A stretch of DNA of 64,000 bases from Saccharofermentans sp. (GCA_024403795.1 JAKSRD010000003.1:37928-101927), one strand, 5' to 3'. Counted from the first letter of the stretch, positions 6,954 through 17,199 are shown. Program-made: numbers and translations. Notes: generated by a model not told the origin, from the letters alone.

Positions 6954-8030
6954 ATGGAAAAAGATTTTACGCAGGTCGATAAGAAGAGGCTGATCCTTTT
7001 CGCTCTGGTGGCATACGGAATCACATTCCTTATGATGATTCCGATGTATATCGGCAAGGGGATGGGACTGGATCTTAACCAGGTCGTAACGGCCCAGATG
7101 TTATCTCCTGCCGCCGCTGTCGCTTTGGGCTATCTGATCTTCCTTAAGGATGAGAAGCTCGTTCCGAAGCTCTTTATGAGAGTGCTTGTAATTAATTATC
7201 TGATAATGCTTGCAACTGCACTCTTGAGTATCTTTGCCGTTCCATTCAGAGTATCAACTGTATATGGTGGCCAGACTGCCGGAAACATATATATGCGTAT
7301 CCTGCAGTTCTCGACTTATTTTTGTTCCTTGCTGATATGGATATCTTATTTTGTGTCACGCAGGAAGAAACGTAAATTCGCGGGACTTAGCAGAAGAAAA
7401 GAACTTAAGGGGATCATCCTGGTGCTGATCTTTGCGGTCCTCGACATATTGTGTGCGGCAGGTCCGGTCTATATTAAGGGACTTTTCGGCGGGTTGCTGA
7501 CTTCATACCGCAATCAGATCGGAAGAGCTTTTGAATTCTTGGATCTCAAGCGCACGGTCTTACTGTTGCCTGTAAGTTATCTTGTATCGGTTGCATTGTT
7601 CATCGGAGAGGAATACGGATGGAGATTCTACCTTCAGCCGCTGCTCCAGAAGAGATTCGGAAAGAGGCTCGGAATAATCCTTCTCGGTCTTGCATGGAGT
7701 CTTTGGCATATCCCCGTTGATATCTTAACCGTATCAGGTCCTTCAATTCCACAGCTGATCGTTCTCCGTGTCATCTCATGTGTTTTCGGAGGGATAATAC
7801 TCGGATGGGCTTACATGAAGACCGGGAATATCTGGGTGACTGTATGCATGCATTTCCTGAATAATACGATCAGACCTATCGTTGATTGGATCATCTCTTT
7901 TATTCCCAATTCCGCGCCGAAAGACTCGTGGCTTTCAGTTGCTCTTGCTTTTGTGGTAGAATTCTTGTTCTTCGGGTTGTTTATCTTTACAAAGGAATTT
8001 AGAGAACCCGGCAAAGCGAGAAAGAGGTAA
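6954..8030 (+). CDS. CPBP-family intramembrane metalloprotease (CAAX protease-like)
   Basis: This 358-residue membrane protein has about eight hydrophobic segments. The family motifs are present in order: EEYGWRFYLQP (EExxxR, ~222-232), the FxxxH-like WSLWHIP (~250), and HFLNN (~300). The Glu and His residues form the metal-binding active site inside the membrane in this family (Abi/CAAX prenyl protease-like). Clostridial members are often linked to bacteriocin self-immunity or surface protein processing, but nothing here fixes a substrate. Strong AAGGAGGTG ribosome site. It follows surE by 21 nt and runs 3 nt before the next gene. Confidence 0.85.
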   Translation: MEKDFTQVDKKRLILFALVAYGITFLMMIPMYIGKGMGLDLNQVVTAQMLSPAAAVALGYLIFLKDEKLVPKLFMRVLVINYLIMLATALLSIFAVPFRVSTVYGGQTAGNIYMRILQFSTYFCSLLIWISYFVSRRKKRKFAGLSRRKELKGIILVLIFAVLDILCAAGPVYIKGLFGGLLTSYRNQIGRAFEFLDLKRTVLLLPVSYLVSVALFIGEEYGWRFYLQPLLQKRFGKRLGIILLGLAWSLWHIPVDILTVSGPSIPQLIVLRVISCVFGGIILGWAYMKTGNIWVTVCMHFLNNTIRPIVDWIISFIPNSAPKDSWLSVALAFVVEFLFFGLFIFTKEFREPGKARKR

Positions 8031-8033
8031 CAG

Positions 8034-9014
8034 ATGCGCAAGTTTACGGTAAGTCAATCCCAGGAAGGACTTCATGTAGTCAAAGCTTCTCAGGAGGCCT
8101 TTCCGCAGCTTAAGTCAGCGGATCTTTTCCATGCGCTTAAAAGGCGCGATATCAGGATCGACGGCAAGAAGGTTAATAAAGACATCGCGGTGAAGGCAGG
8201 AAACGAAGTCGAGATTTGGCTTCCGGATGAGCTTTTCGATTCGTCACGCAAGGCAGCGCCCGCCGGATCTCAGGAGAAGATGTTTGAGATCGTGGCTGAG
8301 ACAAAGGGACTTCTTATTGTCAATAAATCGCAGGGGATCGCCGTTCATTCGGGCAAGAGTGATATCGAAGATACGCTCATTGATCTTGTAAGGCAGACGA
8401 CAAAGTACAGAGATGCCGAGCTGTGCCACAGGATCGATATGAATACAGGCGGACTTGTTCTTATTGCAAAGAATAAAGCTGCATTGGCAGACTGTGTTGA
8501 GTTGTTCAAGAACGGACTCGTCACGAAGAGGTACCGTGCACTTGTTCTCGGAGAACCCGTTGTCGGTGATCCTGCGGTAGGAGAAGACGGAACGATCTAC
8601 AAGGAAGTCAAAGGCTATCTTGAGAAGACCAAGGCGGGCAAAGTCTATATCCACGACGAGAAACAGCCCGGTGATCTGGATATCGCTACCAAGTACAGGA
8701 TACTTAAGACTTTCGCAAATGCGGGACCTGACGGTGAGAGTGTATCGGATCTTGAACTGGAGCTCGTTACCGGAAGGACGCACCAGATCAGAGCGCAGTT
8801 TGCGCATTTGGGACATCCGGTTATCGGCGACGGTAATTACGGTAGGAACAAGGTCAATATGTTTTTCGAGACTCCTGACGGCAAGAAGGTCAAGTACCAG
8901 CAGTTGTTCTCGTGCCGGATAATCTTCGGCCGGGTTCCTAAGGATAACATGCACGTTGACGTGTCGGGCAAAACCTATAAAATATTACCTGATTATAATG
9001 TCCGTCTTTCCTGA
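8034..9014 (+). CDS. RluA-family 23S rRNA pseudouridine synthase
   Basis: This 326-residue enzyme converts specific uridines in RNA to pseudouridine. Residues ~1-75 are an S4-type RNA-binding domain with the GKKVNKDIAVKAGNEVEIW pattern. The catalytic signature CHRIDMNTGGLVLIAK (~137-152) holds the active-site Asp of HRxDxxTxGL. GRTHQIRAQFAHLGHP (~255-270) is the second conserved block. The RluC and RluD subgroups are not separated here, and neither is the target uridine. Confidence 0.9.
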   Translation: MRKFTVSQSQEGLHVVKASQEAFPQLKSADLFHALKRRDIRIDGKKVNKDIAVKAGNEVEIWLPDELFDSSRKAAPAGSQEKMFEIVAETKGLLIVNKSQGIAVHSGKSDIEDTLIDLVRQTTKYRDAELCHRIDMNTGGLVLIAKNKAALADCVELFKNGLVTKRYRALVLGEPVVGDPAVGEDGTIYKEVKGYLEKTKAGKVYIHDEKQPGDLDIATKYRILKTFANAGPDGESVSDLELELVTGRTHQIRAQFAHLGHPVIGDGNYGRNKVNMFFETPDGKKVKYQQLFSCRIIFGRVPKDNMHVDVSGKTYKILPDYNVRLS

Positions 9015-9044
9015 GACGGAACTTATTGTGGAAGAAGGTTGTAC

Positions 9045-9887
9045 ATGACCGATAACAGACCCATCGGAGTTTTTGATTCAGGTATCGGAGGCCTCACGGT
9101 GCTTCGTGAGATCTGGAACGCGGTACCGGAAGAGAGCACGGTTTATTTCGGCGACAATTCCAGAACTCCCTACGGTACAAAATCCAGGAGCACGGTCATC
9201 CGTTATTCTCTTCAGAACATGAAGTTCCTTGAGAGCAAGGATGTCAAGATGATCGTCATTGCATGCAATACGGCAAGTGCATACGCTTATGAGGAACTTA
9301 AGACAAGATCCAAAGTGCCCGTAGTGGAAGTGGTAACGCCGGGTGCAGATGAAGCATGCCGTGCCACAAAGAACGGCAGGATCGGCATCATCGCCACAAA
9401 GGGAACGGTATCGACCGGAGTCTACAAGAAAGCTGTTGAAGACAAAGCTGAAGAACGCGGCATGAAGAATATTGAGATCTTCCAGCAGGCATGTCCCTTG
9501 TTCGTCTCGCTTGCCGAAGAAGGCTGGTGGGATAACGAGATCGCGAAGCTCACGGCCGAAGAGTATCTGAAGTCGCTCAAGGAAGCAGGCGTTGATACGC
9601 TCGTCATGGCATGCACGCACTATCCTTTGCTCTCAAAGGTGATCGGAGAAGTAATGGGTGACGGTGTCACGCTCGTAAATACGGGTGTTGCAACGGCAAA
9701 AGTAGTAAGAGATATTCTTAATAAAGAAAGCATAGCTTCTGAAGAGAGCTCTTCGAAGCCGTTAAGAGAATTCTACACGAGTGATGAGCCTGAGCTCTTT
9801 GAGCAGGTCGCAATGCCGTTTCTCGGCGAGGGACTGCCTTCAGGCACGAAGCATTTCTCGACTGACAGATATGAGGTGACGATCTGA
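9045..9887 (+). CDS. murI: Glutamate racemase
   Basis: This 280-residue enzyme makes D-glutamate for peptidoglycan. An in-frame TTG at 9039 exists, but GAAGAAGG (9031-9038) sits 6 nt before ATG 9045, which is taken as the start. Motifs are IGVFDSGIGGLTVLREI near the N-terminus, YFGDNSRTPYG, and the two catalytic cysteines in ACNTASA (Cys ~73) and ACTHYPLL (Cys ~189). The length is standard. It overlaps the next gene by 1 nt, so the two are translationally coupled. Confidence 0.94.
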   Translation: MTDNRPIGVFDSGIGGLTVLREIWNAVPEESTVYFGDNSRTPYGTKSRSTVIRYSLQNMKFLESKDVKMIVIACNTASAYAYEELKTRSKVPVVEVVTPGADEACRATKNGRIGIIATKGTVSTGVYKKAVEDKAEERGMKNIEIFQQACPLFVSLAEEGWWDNEIAKLTAEEYLKSLKEAGVDTLVMACTHYPLLSKVIGEVMGDGVTLVNTGVATAKVVRDILNKESIASEESSSKPLREFYTSDEPELFEQVAMPFLGEGLPSGTKHFSTDRYEVTI

Positions 9888-10315
9888 TGGAAAATCCGAT
9901 TGAAGAGCAGTGCCTGTTTGAGATCAGGTCCGGTATGTACGGTGAGCCGCTTACCACAAAGGGCTCGAAAACAGATGACGGTGTCAGGCTCGTCTACGAA
10001 TGGACCGAGAAGCATAACGAGAATGAGAAAGAGACTCACTTTATTATGACGCTCATAAAAGAAGAGTCCAAAGCAATCGTAGTGCGTAACGGTGATGTTA
10101 CGTCGAGAATGGTCTTCGAGGCCGGGAAAAAGACGACAAGCACCATGAATACGGCTTTCGGACCTATTGAAGTTGTCATTGATACGGATTATATTAACTT
10201 CCCGGGAGGCCTTGTTGACGGGGCAGAGATCAGTTACACACTGGATCCTGACAGCGGAGATCCGATAAGGAACATCTTTTCCATAAAAAGGCTATTGCAA
10301 AATCAAAAACTATAA
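9887..10315 (+). CDS. DUF1934 family protein (YwiB-like beta-barrel)
   Basis: This 142-residue protein fits DUF1934: an alternating beta-strand pattern with RNGDVTSRMVFEAGKKT and a later TAFGPIEVVIDT strand pair, matching the family consensus of R-x-G and F-x-x-G followed by (Y/T)xTPYG. The family has a small calycin-like barrel fold and no assigned reaction. It starts at the A of the murI stop codon (TGATGG). The cell-wall gene upstream and L32 downstream are the usual neighbourhood. Confidence 0.7.
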   Translation: MENPIEEQCLFEIRSGMYGEPLTTKGSKTDDGVRLVYEWTEKHNENEKETHFIMTLIKEESKAIVVRNGDVTSRMVFEAGKKTTSTMNTAFGPIEVVIDTDYINFPGGLVDGAEISYTLDPDSGDPIRNIFSIKRLLQNQKL

Positions 10316-10364
10316 TGTATTATCTTTAAGCATTGTTGAAGAAAGGTATTGGAGGTGAAGATAA

Positions 10365-10550
10365 GTGGCACATCCGAAGCGTAAATGGTCGAAGGCAAGG
10401 ACAGCTCGTCACAGAAGCGCATGGAAACTTAACATGCCGGGTCTCGTTGAATGTCCCCAGTGTCATGCTAAGATGCTTCGCCGCACGGTCTGTAAGAACT
10501 GCGGTTACCTGGATGGAAAACAGGTTATCAAGGTCGACGAAGAGATCTGA
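10365..10550 (+). CDS. rpmF: Ribosomal protein L32, zinc-binding form
   Basis: This 61-residue 50S subunit protein starts at GTG 10365, 6 nt after GGAGGTGA, and gives the expected AHPKRKWSKART N-terminus. The four zinc cysteines are present (CPQC ~26-29, CKNC ~39-42), so this is the zinc-containing form. No zinc-free paralogue is seen in the window. Confidence 0.96.
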   Translation: MAHPKRKWSKARTARHRSAWKLNMPGLVECPQCHAKMLRRTVCKNCGYLDGKQVIKVDEEI

Positions 10551-10574
10551 TATATATAGAAGTATTTAGTTAAC

Positions 10575-10611
10575 GAGGCGGTGTTTGGAATAAAGGCATC
10601 GCCTCTTTTTA
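10575..10611 (+). terminator. Rho-independent terminator after rpmF
   Basis: GAGGCGGTG (10575-10583) pairs with CATCGCCTC (10597-10605, one G-U) and is followed by TTTTT. It ends the surE-rpmF run; der begins 22 nt later. Confidence 0.85.
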
Positions 10612-10632
10612 TGCAAAGGAAGGATCAAAGGC

Positions 10633-11964
10633 ATGAGCAAACCGGTCGTGGCAATAGTGGGAAGACCTAATGTAGGTAAGTCCTCGCTGTTCAACACTAT
10701 CTACGGAGAACGTATCTCTATCGTTCATGACACCCCGGGTGTCACGAGAGATCGTATTTATGCCGAGACTTCCTGGTGCGGAAGAGATTTTATAATGATC
10801 GATACGGGCGGAATCGAGCCCGACACGGGGGATGACATTATCCTGCAGCAGATGCGTATCCAGGCGGAGATCGCGATCGAGACAGCGGATGTCATTCTTT
10901 TTATGTGTGATCTCAAGGCGGGACTTACCGCAGCAGATGAGGAGATTGCCGTAATGCTCCGTAAAGCAGGCCGTCCCGTAGTCCTCTGCGTTAATAAATC
11001 CGATTATGTCGGTGATCCGCCGCCGGAATTCTATGAATTCTATAATCTCGGTCTTGAGGATGTCTGCGCGATCTCGGCTGCTCATAAACTCGGTCTGGGC
11101 GAGATGCTCGACCTGATCGTCGCAAAATTTCCTCCGGTTGAAGAGAATGCCGAAGAAGACGAGAGCATCAGAGTTGCCATTATCGGCAGACCTAATGCCG
11201 GCAAATCTTCTTTGTCCAACAGACTTACAGGTGCCGAGCGAAGCATAGTATCCGACATTGCCGGTACTACGCGTGATACGATCGACTCCGAGATCGAGAA
11301 TCAATATGGTTCCTTTACGATCGTAGATACTGCCGGCATGCGTAAGAAGGGCAAGATCGAAGACGTCATTGAGCGTTATTCGATGGTAAGAGCCCTTGCG
11401 GCAGTAGACAGAAGTGATGTCTGCGTCATCCTTATCGATGCCGAAGCAGGTGTTACCGAACAGGATACGAGGATCGCAGGTCTTGCGCACGATTCCGGCA
11501 AGGCTTCGGTAATAGTTATCAACAAGTGGGATCTCATCGATAAAGATACCGGAACACTTGAGGAGATGACCAAGATAGTCAAGCAGCGTCTGCCTTTTAT
11601 GGACTATGCTCCGGTGCTGTTCATCTCAGCAAAGACGGGTCAGCGTGTTGATAAGCTTTTCGCGCTGATAAAGACCGTATACGACAATTCCAAGAAGCGC
11701 CTTACTACAAGCGTTCTTAACCGCATGATCTCCGAAGCGGTTACTCAGGTGCCCACTCCTCAGGACAAGGGAAGACATCTCCGTATTTACTATGGAACAC
11801 AGGTCTCGGTACAGCCGCCGACGTTCGCGCTCTTTGTTAACGATAAGGAATTGTCGCATTTCTCATATGAGAGATATCTCGAGAATCAGTTAAGACGTAA
11901 CTTCGGATTCGAAGGCGTTCCGCTGCGTCTCCTTTTGCGTAATAAGAACGGCGAAGAAGACTGA
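10633..11964 (+). CDS. der: Ribosome-assembly GTPase Der (EngA)
   Basis: This 443-residue GTPase is needed for 50S maturation. It has two tandem G domains: GRPNVGKSSLFN with DTGG and NKSD (residues ~10-125), and GRPNAGKSSLSN with DTAGMRKKG and NKWD (~180-300). A C-terminal KH-like domain covers ~350-440. The motif variants (DTAGMRKKGKI in domain 2) are typical. Ribosome site AAGGAAGGA just upstream, beyond the rpmF terminator. Confidence 0.95.
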   Translation: MSKPVVAIVGRPNVGKSSLFNTIYGERISIVHDTPGVTRDRIYAETSWCGRDFIMIDTGGIEPDTGDDIILQQMRIQAEIAIETADVILFMCDLKAGLTAADEEIAVMLRKAGRPVVLCVNKSDYVGDPPPEFYEFYNLGLEDVCAISAAHKLGLGEMLDLIVAKFPPVEENAEEDESIRVAIIGRPNAGKSSLSNRLTGAERSIVSDIAGTTRDTIDSEIENQYGSFTIVDTAGMRKKGKIEDVIERYSMVRALAAVDRSDVCVILIDAEAGVTEQDTRIAGLAHDSGKASVIVINKWDLIDKDTGTLEEMTKIVKQRLPFMDYAPVLFISAKTGQRVDKLFALIKTVYDNSKKRLTTSVLNRMISEAVTQVPTPQDKGRHLRIYYGTQVSVQPPTFALFVNDKELSHFSYERYLENQLRRNFGFEGVPLRLLLRNKNGEED

Positions 11965-12087
11965 TATTTTGTGGAATTTCACAGTGACAACAACAGCCGA
12001 TTAAGTAGTTAAATATTACTCGGTTTAATTTAGCATTATTAGGTTTATAGGCATTGCATTCAACCTGTTATATTGGAGAAAGATATT

Positions 12088-13938
12088 ATGGCAGTCACAT
12101 CTATTGAGAACTTAAGAAACATTGCAATTATCGCTCACGTAGACCACGGTAAGACAACGATCGTCGATTCCATGCTTAAGCAGGCAGGCGTATATCGTGA
12201 GAACGAGACTGTCGTAGAGCAGGTAATGGACAGTAATGACCTTGAGAGAGAGAGAGGTATCACGATCCTCGCTAAGAATACGGCCATCGATTACAAGGGC
12301 ATCCGCATCAACGTTGTTGATACTCCCGGCCACGCTGACTTCGGCGGTGAGGTTGAGCGTGTACTCAAGATGGTTGACTCGGTCCTTCTCGTTGTAGATT
12401 CATACGACGGACCGATGCCCCAGACAAGATTCGTTCTTCACAAGGCTCTTGAATTAGGTCTTAAGCCCATCGTCTGCATCAACAAGATCGACCGTCCCGA
12501 CGGAAGACCTCTTGAAGTCGTAGACATGGTACTTGACCTCTTTATCGAGCTCGGTGCCGATGATGAACAGCTTGAATTCCCTATCGTATATACATCAGGT
12601 AAGACAGGTGTTGCTACCCTTGACCTCAATGAGTTCATTGAAGGAAAGGAACTTGATTTCACACCGCTTCTCGACACAGTCGTAGAGCATACTCCTTGCC
12701 CGGTAGGCGATCCTGAAGGTCCCATGCAGCTTCTCGTATCCAATATCGATTCAGATCCTTACATCGGAAGGATCGGTGTAGGAAGAGTCGAGAGAGGTAC
12801 GGTAAAGCAGGGCGAGCCTGTTACACTTGTTACTTACGGCTCAGACGGAAAGAGAAATGCCAGAGTCGTTAAGCTCATGAGATTCCACAATCTCGGCCGT
12901 GAGGAAGTAGCTTCCGCATCCATCGGTGAGATTGTTTGTGTTGCAGGTATTGCCGACATCAATATCGGAGATACTCTTTGTGATATCAATACTCCTGAAG
13001 CTTTGCCCTTCGTTAAGATCGACGAACCGACGATTGCAATGACTTTCTGCGTTAACGACAGCCCGTTTGCAGGTCAGGAGGGTAAGTTCGTTACTTCCCG
13101 TCACTTGAGAGAAAGACTCTTCAAGGAGATCGAGACAAACGTCTCTATGAGAGTAGAAGAGACAGATACTACCGAAGCATTCATCGTAAAGGGCAGAGGT
13201 GAGCTCCATCTTTCAGTCCTCATCGAGACAATGCGCCGTGAAGGTTATGAGTTCCAGGTAAGTAAGCCGAAGGTCATCATGAAGGAGATCGACGGCGTGC
13301 TTTCAGAGCCTGTTGAGACACTTGTCATTGACGTTCCTGAGGACTTCGTAGGTCCTGTCATGGAGAAGATCGGCAAGCGTAAGGGTGAGCTCATTAACAT
13401 GCTCCCGCCTACAAAGGGTTATACACGTCTTGAGTTCACGATCCCTTCAAGAGGACTCCTCGGATATCGTACGGAGTTTTTGACCGACACTAAGGGCAAT
13501 GGTATAATGAACAGCATTATCTCGGGATTTATACCCTTCGCAGGTGAGATCGAGACCAGAGGTCAGGGCGTTCTTGTCGCCTTTGAGACAGGTACTGCGG
13601 TAACTTACGGATTGTATAATGCCCAGGATAGAGGAGCACTCTTCATCGGATCAGGCACACCGGTATACGAGGGCATGATCGTAGGTATTAACCCTAAGCC
13701 CGACGACATCACCGTTAATGTCTGCAAGAAGAAGCATGTAACCAACATGCGTTCTGCAGGAGCCGACGACGCAATGCGTCTTACACCGCCTCTTGTTTAC
13801 TCGCTTGAGCAGTGCTTGGAATTTGTCGAAGATGATGAGCTTTGCGAGGTTACTCCTCAGAGCATCAGACTTCGTAAGAAGATACTTAATAATGATTTGC
13901 GCGCCAAGACTTTGGCAAAACAGAGGAATAACGCGTAA
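12088..13938 (+). CDS. typA: Translational GTPase TypA/BipA
   Basis: This 616-residue elongation-factor-like GTPase acts in ribosome assembly and stress. An in-frame TTG at 12073 lies inside the ribosome site, so ATG 12088 after GGAGAAAG is the start. G-domain motifs are AHVDHGKTT (G1), RERGITI (switch I), DTPGHADF (G3) and NKID (G4) within the first ~140 residues. The EF-G-like domains II, III and V and the TypA-specific C-terminal domain follow. Length and order are standard. Confidence 0.95.
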   Translation: MAVTSIENLRNIAIIAHVDHGKTTIVDSMLKQAGVYRENETVVEQVMDSNDLERERGITILAKNTAIDYKGIRINVVDTPGHADFGGEVERVLKMVDSVLLVVDSYDGPMPQTRFVLHKALELGLKPIVCINKIDRPDGRPLEVVDMVLDLFIELGADDEQLEFPIVYTSGKTGVATLDLNEFIEGKELDFTPLLDTVVEHTPCPVGDPEGPMQLLVSNIDSDPYIGRIGVGRVERGTVKQGEPVTLVTYGSDGKRNARVVKLMRFHNLGREEVASASIGEIVCVAGIADINIGDTLCDINTPEALPFVKIDEPTIAMTFCVNDSPFAGQEGKFVTSRHLRERLFKEIETNVSMRVEETDTTEAFIVKGRGELHLSVLIETMRREGYEFQVSKPKVIMKEIDGVLSEPVETLVIDVPEDFVGPVMEKIGKRKGELINMLPPTKGYTRLEFTIPSRGLLGYRTEFLTDTKGNGIMNSIISGFIPFAGEIETRGQGVLVAFETGTAVTYGLYNAQDRGALFIGSGTPVYEGMIVGINPKPDDITVNVCKKKHVTNMRSAGADDAMRLTPPLVYSLEQCLEFVEDDELCEVTPQSIRLRKKILNNDLRAKTLAKQRNNA

Positions 13939-13970
13939 AGATAAATCTAACTCGGGGGTGTATTTTACTG

Positions 13971-15191
13971 ATGTTGTCTAACAAAGTCAGAGTCGCTCTC
14001 AGAATAATGTTAGTTCTGACATTATTATTCGGATTTGCAATAGCCGGCGTTTACGTCGGCTATAACTATGTCATCTCGCAGGATAAGAGATTCAGTGCTC
14101 TTAAGTCTGACATAGATGCAGGCAAGTATTCCGAGATAAAGGCCGATACACAAGGTGCCGTGACCGTAGTCATAAAGAGCGGAGATTCCACATCGGATAT
14201 AGCAGATCAATTGTTTGAGAAGGGACTTATCACAAATAAGTTTCTGTTCTCCATTATCAGTAAGCTCAACGGTTTTGACGGTGCATATGTTGCCGGAACG
14301 CATTATCTGTTGAAGGGCTTCTCATATGATGAACTTATGTATTTCCTTACTCTGGAGCCTGCGACTGTCAAGATAACGATTCCTGAAGGTACTACTTACT
14401 ATGAGATCAAGAAGATCCTTCATGAAGCAGGTCTTACATTCGATGACGATGAGATGGATAAGTGTATGAATTCTCCGAATCTGTTTGTCGATTATGAATT
14501 CGTATCCAAGATCGAGATCAAAGAGGGAAGAGACTTTATCCTCTCAGGTTATCTCTATCCTGATACATATTACTTCGACATTAATGCAAGTCCGGAGACC
14601 ATCATCAGAAGATTCCTTAACAATACGCAGAGTAAGCTCTATGACGAATACTATGTAAGAGCAGAAAGACTCGGCATGACGATGGATGAGGTCATCACTC
14701 TGGCATCCGTTATCCAGATGGAGACAGGTAAGCCTGCTGATATGAGTCTGGTATCTGCCGTATTCCATAACCGTCTTAACAGTGACGACGAGGCAGACCG
14801 TTTCCTCGGTTCTTCCGCGACGATCAATTATCTCGTTCAGATCAACGGAGGAAAGTCTTCTATCCTTCATACGGATGAGCAGCTCTCGATTGACAGCCCT
14901 TATAACACATATTCTCATCCCGGCTTACCTCCGGGACCCATATGTATGCCGGGCCTTGATGCCATCTCTGCCGCTCTGTATCCTGAGCCGAATTGTAATT
15001 ATTGGTATTTCTGTGCTACCGGTGTTGACGGCGGTACGGCCTTTGCTTCAACACTCTCACAGCATGAAGAGAATGTCGAGAAGTACAGAGAGAACTGGAT
15101 TGCCGCAGATAATGCCGCTAATGAAGAGACAACGGCTACTTCTGAGACATCAGAGTCTTCAACGGATCTGGTATTGGTTCCGACCAATTGA
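13971..15191 (+). CDS. mltG: Endolytic murein transglycosylase MltG-like (YceG family)
   Basis: This 406-residue protein has one N-terminal transmembrane helix (~8-30), a LysM-like region (~60-150) and a YceG domain to ~385. It cuts nascent glycan strands outside the membrane and sets their length. The catalytic-region block LASVIQMETGKPADMSLVSA (~247-266) followed by FHNRL matches the family, but the usual EKE/ERE acidic triplet reads QME here, so only one Glu of that pair remains. The tail after ~385 is Thr/Ser/Glu-rich and disordered. The GGGGGTG ribosome site is about 12 nt away from ATG. Confidence 0.85.
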   Translation: MLSNKVRVALRIMLVLTLLFGFAIAGVYVGYNYVISQDKRFSALKSDIDAGKYSEIKADTQGAVTVVIKSGDSTSDIADQLFEKGLITNKFLFSIISKLNGFDGAYVAGTHYLLKGFSYDELMYFLTLEPATVKITIPEGTTYYEIKKILHEAGLTFDDDEMDKCMNSPNLFVDYEFVSKIEIKEGRDFILSGYLYPDTYYFDINASPETIIRRFLNNTQSKLYDEYYVRAERLGMTMDEVITLASVIQMETGKPADMSLVSAVFHNRLNSDDEADRFLGSSATINYLVQINGGKSSILHTDEQLSIDSPYNTYSHPGLPPGPICMPGLDAISAALYPEPNCNYWYFCATGVDGGTAFASTLSQHEENVEKYRENWIAADNAANEETTATSETSESSTDLVLVPTN

Positions 15192-15237
15192 TGTTATTAA
15201 CGGCGGAATATTTTCGAGATATTTGTAAGGAAGTTTT

Positions 15238-16527
15238 ATGGGTTACGAGCGTTCACGATATGAGATCCTGAGTCCGGCAGGCAATCCGGAGAAGCTCCGT
15301 GCGGCAGTTGAGTACGGTGCCGATGCCGTTTATCTTTCCGGAACAAGCTACGGTCTTCGTGCGTTCAGTGATAACTTCAATGAAGAGGAGATGAAGGCGA
15401 GCATTGCCTTCGCTCATGAGCACGGCGTTAAGTGCTATGTAACATTGAATGTCATGCCCACTGAAGAGGATCTCGCCGGTCTCGAGCATGCGATCAGATT
15501 CGTGGGCAATGAGAGCGGTGCCGATGCGGTACTTGTCTCGGATCCCGGTGTGTTCACAATGGTGCGCACGCTTTGTCCGAACCTTGACATACACATCTCG
15601 ACTCAGGCAAGCGTTACTAACAGCGCAGCTTGTAATTTTTGGGCTGCGCAGGGAGCGAAGCGAATCGTTCTTGCACGCGAGGTCTCTCTTGATCAGATCA
15701 GGAAGATAAGGGCAGCCATTCCTTCTGATGTCGAATTAGAGTGCTTCATTCATGGTGCGATGTGCGTCTCGTATTCAGGAAGATGTCTTTTATCCAATTA
15801 CTTCACGGGCAGAAGATCCAACGGCGGTGCCTGCGCACAGCCTTGCAGATGGGGATATACGGTAGTCGAGGAGAAGCGTCCCGACATTCCGCTTCCGGTT
15901 GAAGAGGATCAGAGAGGAACTTATATATTCGGCAGCCGTGACATCTGCATGATAGATCACATTCCCGAGCTCGTTGAAGCGGGCATCAATTCCTTCAAGA
16001 TCGAGGGAAGGATCAAGGGCGCATACTATGCGGCTGCGGTTACAAAGGTCTACAGGGAAGCAGTCGATCAGTTCTGTGCCGATCCTGAGAATTACAAGGT
16101 CGATCCTCATTGGAAAGAGATCCTCGATAAGGTTGTCCACAGAGATTACGATACCGGTTTCTTCTTCGATTCGCCCTGTGACGATGCGAAGATCGACATG
16201 GAGAAATCCTACAACAAACCTGCTTTTATCGTCGGAGTCACCTCCGGCACTGATCCTGATTCCGGTCTCATAAAAGTTACTCAGAAGAATAAGCTCTACA
16301 AGGGTGACACATTGAATGTGCTCATGCCTGACGGCTATATGGCTCCCGTTGTCGTAACTGAGCTTTACGATTCCAAGATGAAGCCGATAGAAGATTGTCC
16401 TCATCCGGAGATGGAGTTCTACATGAAGGCGGAATCTTCCGTTGACGGAAGTCCTGTCGAGCTTCCTTCGCTGTGCTTTATCTCACGTGACGGTGACAAG
16501 GATTTTGGAATCCCGGCACCTAAGTGA
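15238..16527 (+). CDS. Peptidase U32 family protein (TrhP/YrrO-like)
   Basis: This 429-residue protein has the U32 N-terminal barrel start ILSPAGNPEKLRAAVEYGADAVY and the U32 signature block ECFIHGAMCVSYSGRCLLSN (~160-179), followed by GACAQPCRWGY. U32 proteins carry a conserved set of cysteines for an Fe-S cluster. Bacterial members once called collagenases include TrhP, which makes 5-hydroxyuridine in tRNA, and ubiquinone hydroxylation helpers. The TrhP role is the most likely here, because the gene directly follows mltG, as yrrN/yrrO follow yrrL (mltG) in Bacillus. Confidence 0.85.
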   Translation: MGYERSRYEILSPAGNPEKLRAAVEYGADAVYLSGTSYGLRAFSDNFNEEEMKASIAFAHEHGVKCYVTLNVMPTEEDLAGLEHAIRFVGNESGADAVLVSDPGVFTMVRTLCPNLDIHISTQASVTNSAACNFWAAQGAKRIVLAREVSLDQIRKIRAAIPSDVELECFIHGAMCVSYSGRCLLSNYFTGRRSNGGACAQPCRWGYTVVEEKRPDIPLPVEEDQRGTYIFGSRDICMIDHIPELVEAGINSFKIEGRIKGAYYAAAVTKVYREAVDQFCADPENYKVDPHWKEILDKVVHRDYDTGFFFDSPCDDAKIDMEKSYNKPAFIVGVTSGTDPDSGLIKVTQKNKLYKGDTLNVLMPDGYMAPVVVTELYDSKMKPIEDCPHPEMEFYMKAESSVDGSPVELPSLCFISRDGDKDFGIPAPK

Positions 16528-17199
16528 AGAGGTTGTGTCGCCAATGCCGATTTTTGAGGTCGGGCGACACAGTATTCCGGATACTTTTACATTGTCTCTA
16601 CCGGAAGGAACGTTCAGGTGCTTTTTGTAGTAGAATCCGTTTTTTCTCCTGAGAAATCCCAAAACGCGGCACTCCGGGACTTTTTTTGCTGTAAAAAATG
16701 TATTTTGTCCCTGAAAAGTCCCGCAATGCTTCAATCACTTCCACATTGTAGTTGTAATCACTTCTGAATAGTTGAGTGACCGATTAGTGACTGTTTGAGC
16801 TGAAATTCGACAACAAATACTCACTTTTGGCTGAAAATGACTATTTGTTGCACTTTTGAGAGGAATTTTGTCAACATTTAGTCACCTGACAATCTCGGTT
16901 CGGGTTCTCCGCGACTTTCGGCGTGGATTGTTTCCGGGCTCTCCTCATTCGGTCCGGGTTCTCCGCGACCATCAGTAAAGATCGGCCTCCGTTTGTCTCC
17001 AAGAAAACGTGAAGAACATCTTTTGTCTCCCCAATGAATCTGAGCTCCAACGGCTCTATTCTCGGTAACTTGCAGGATCCGGCAGAAAGCAAGATTTGCA
17101 GATTGCGTCAGCATTGTGAAATTTATGGCATCCATGTCAGAAAACGTTCACTTATTTGTAATATAATCTGACATTTGTTGTGTTATACTCAAGCCATAA
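16528..17199. other. Gene-poor intergenic region with inverted repeats
   Basis: No convincing gene is visible. The stretch holds several inverted repeats: TGTGTCGCC/GGGCGACACA around 16534-16572; CGGGACTTTT/AAAAGTCCCG around 16675-16725; and CAACAAATA/TATTTGTTG around 16810-16850. The 15-mer CGGGTTCTCCGCGAC also occurs twice (about 16902 and 16955). These could be decayed mobile or REP-like sequence. Confidence 0.5.

Noticed and set aside
12073..12087. Upstream TTG start for typA
   Set aside because: The TTG lies inside the ribosome site; ATG 12088 fits both the spacing and the usual TypA N-terminus.
16871..17135. Minus-strand frames of 73-85 codons in the gene-poor region
   Set aside because: They overlap each other in different frames, have no ribosome site and low-quality composition; probably chance frames.
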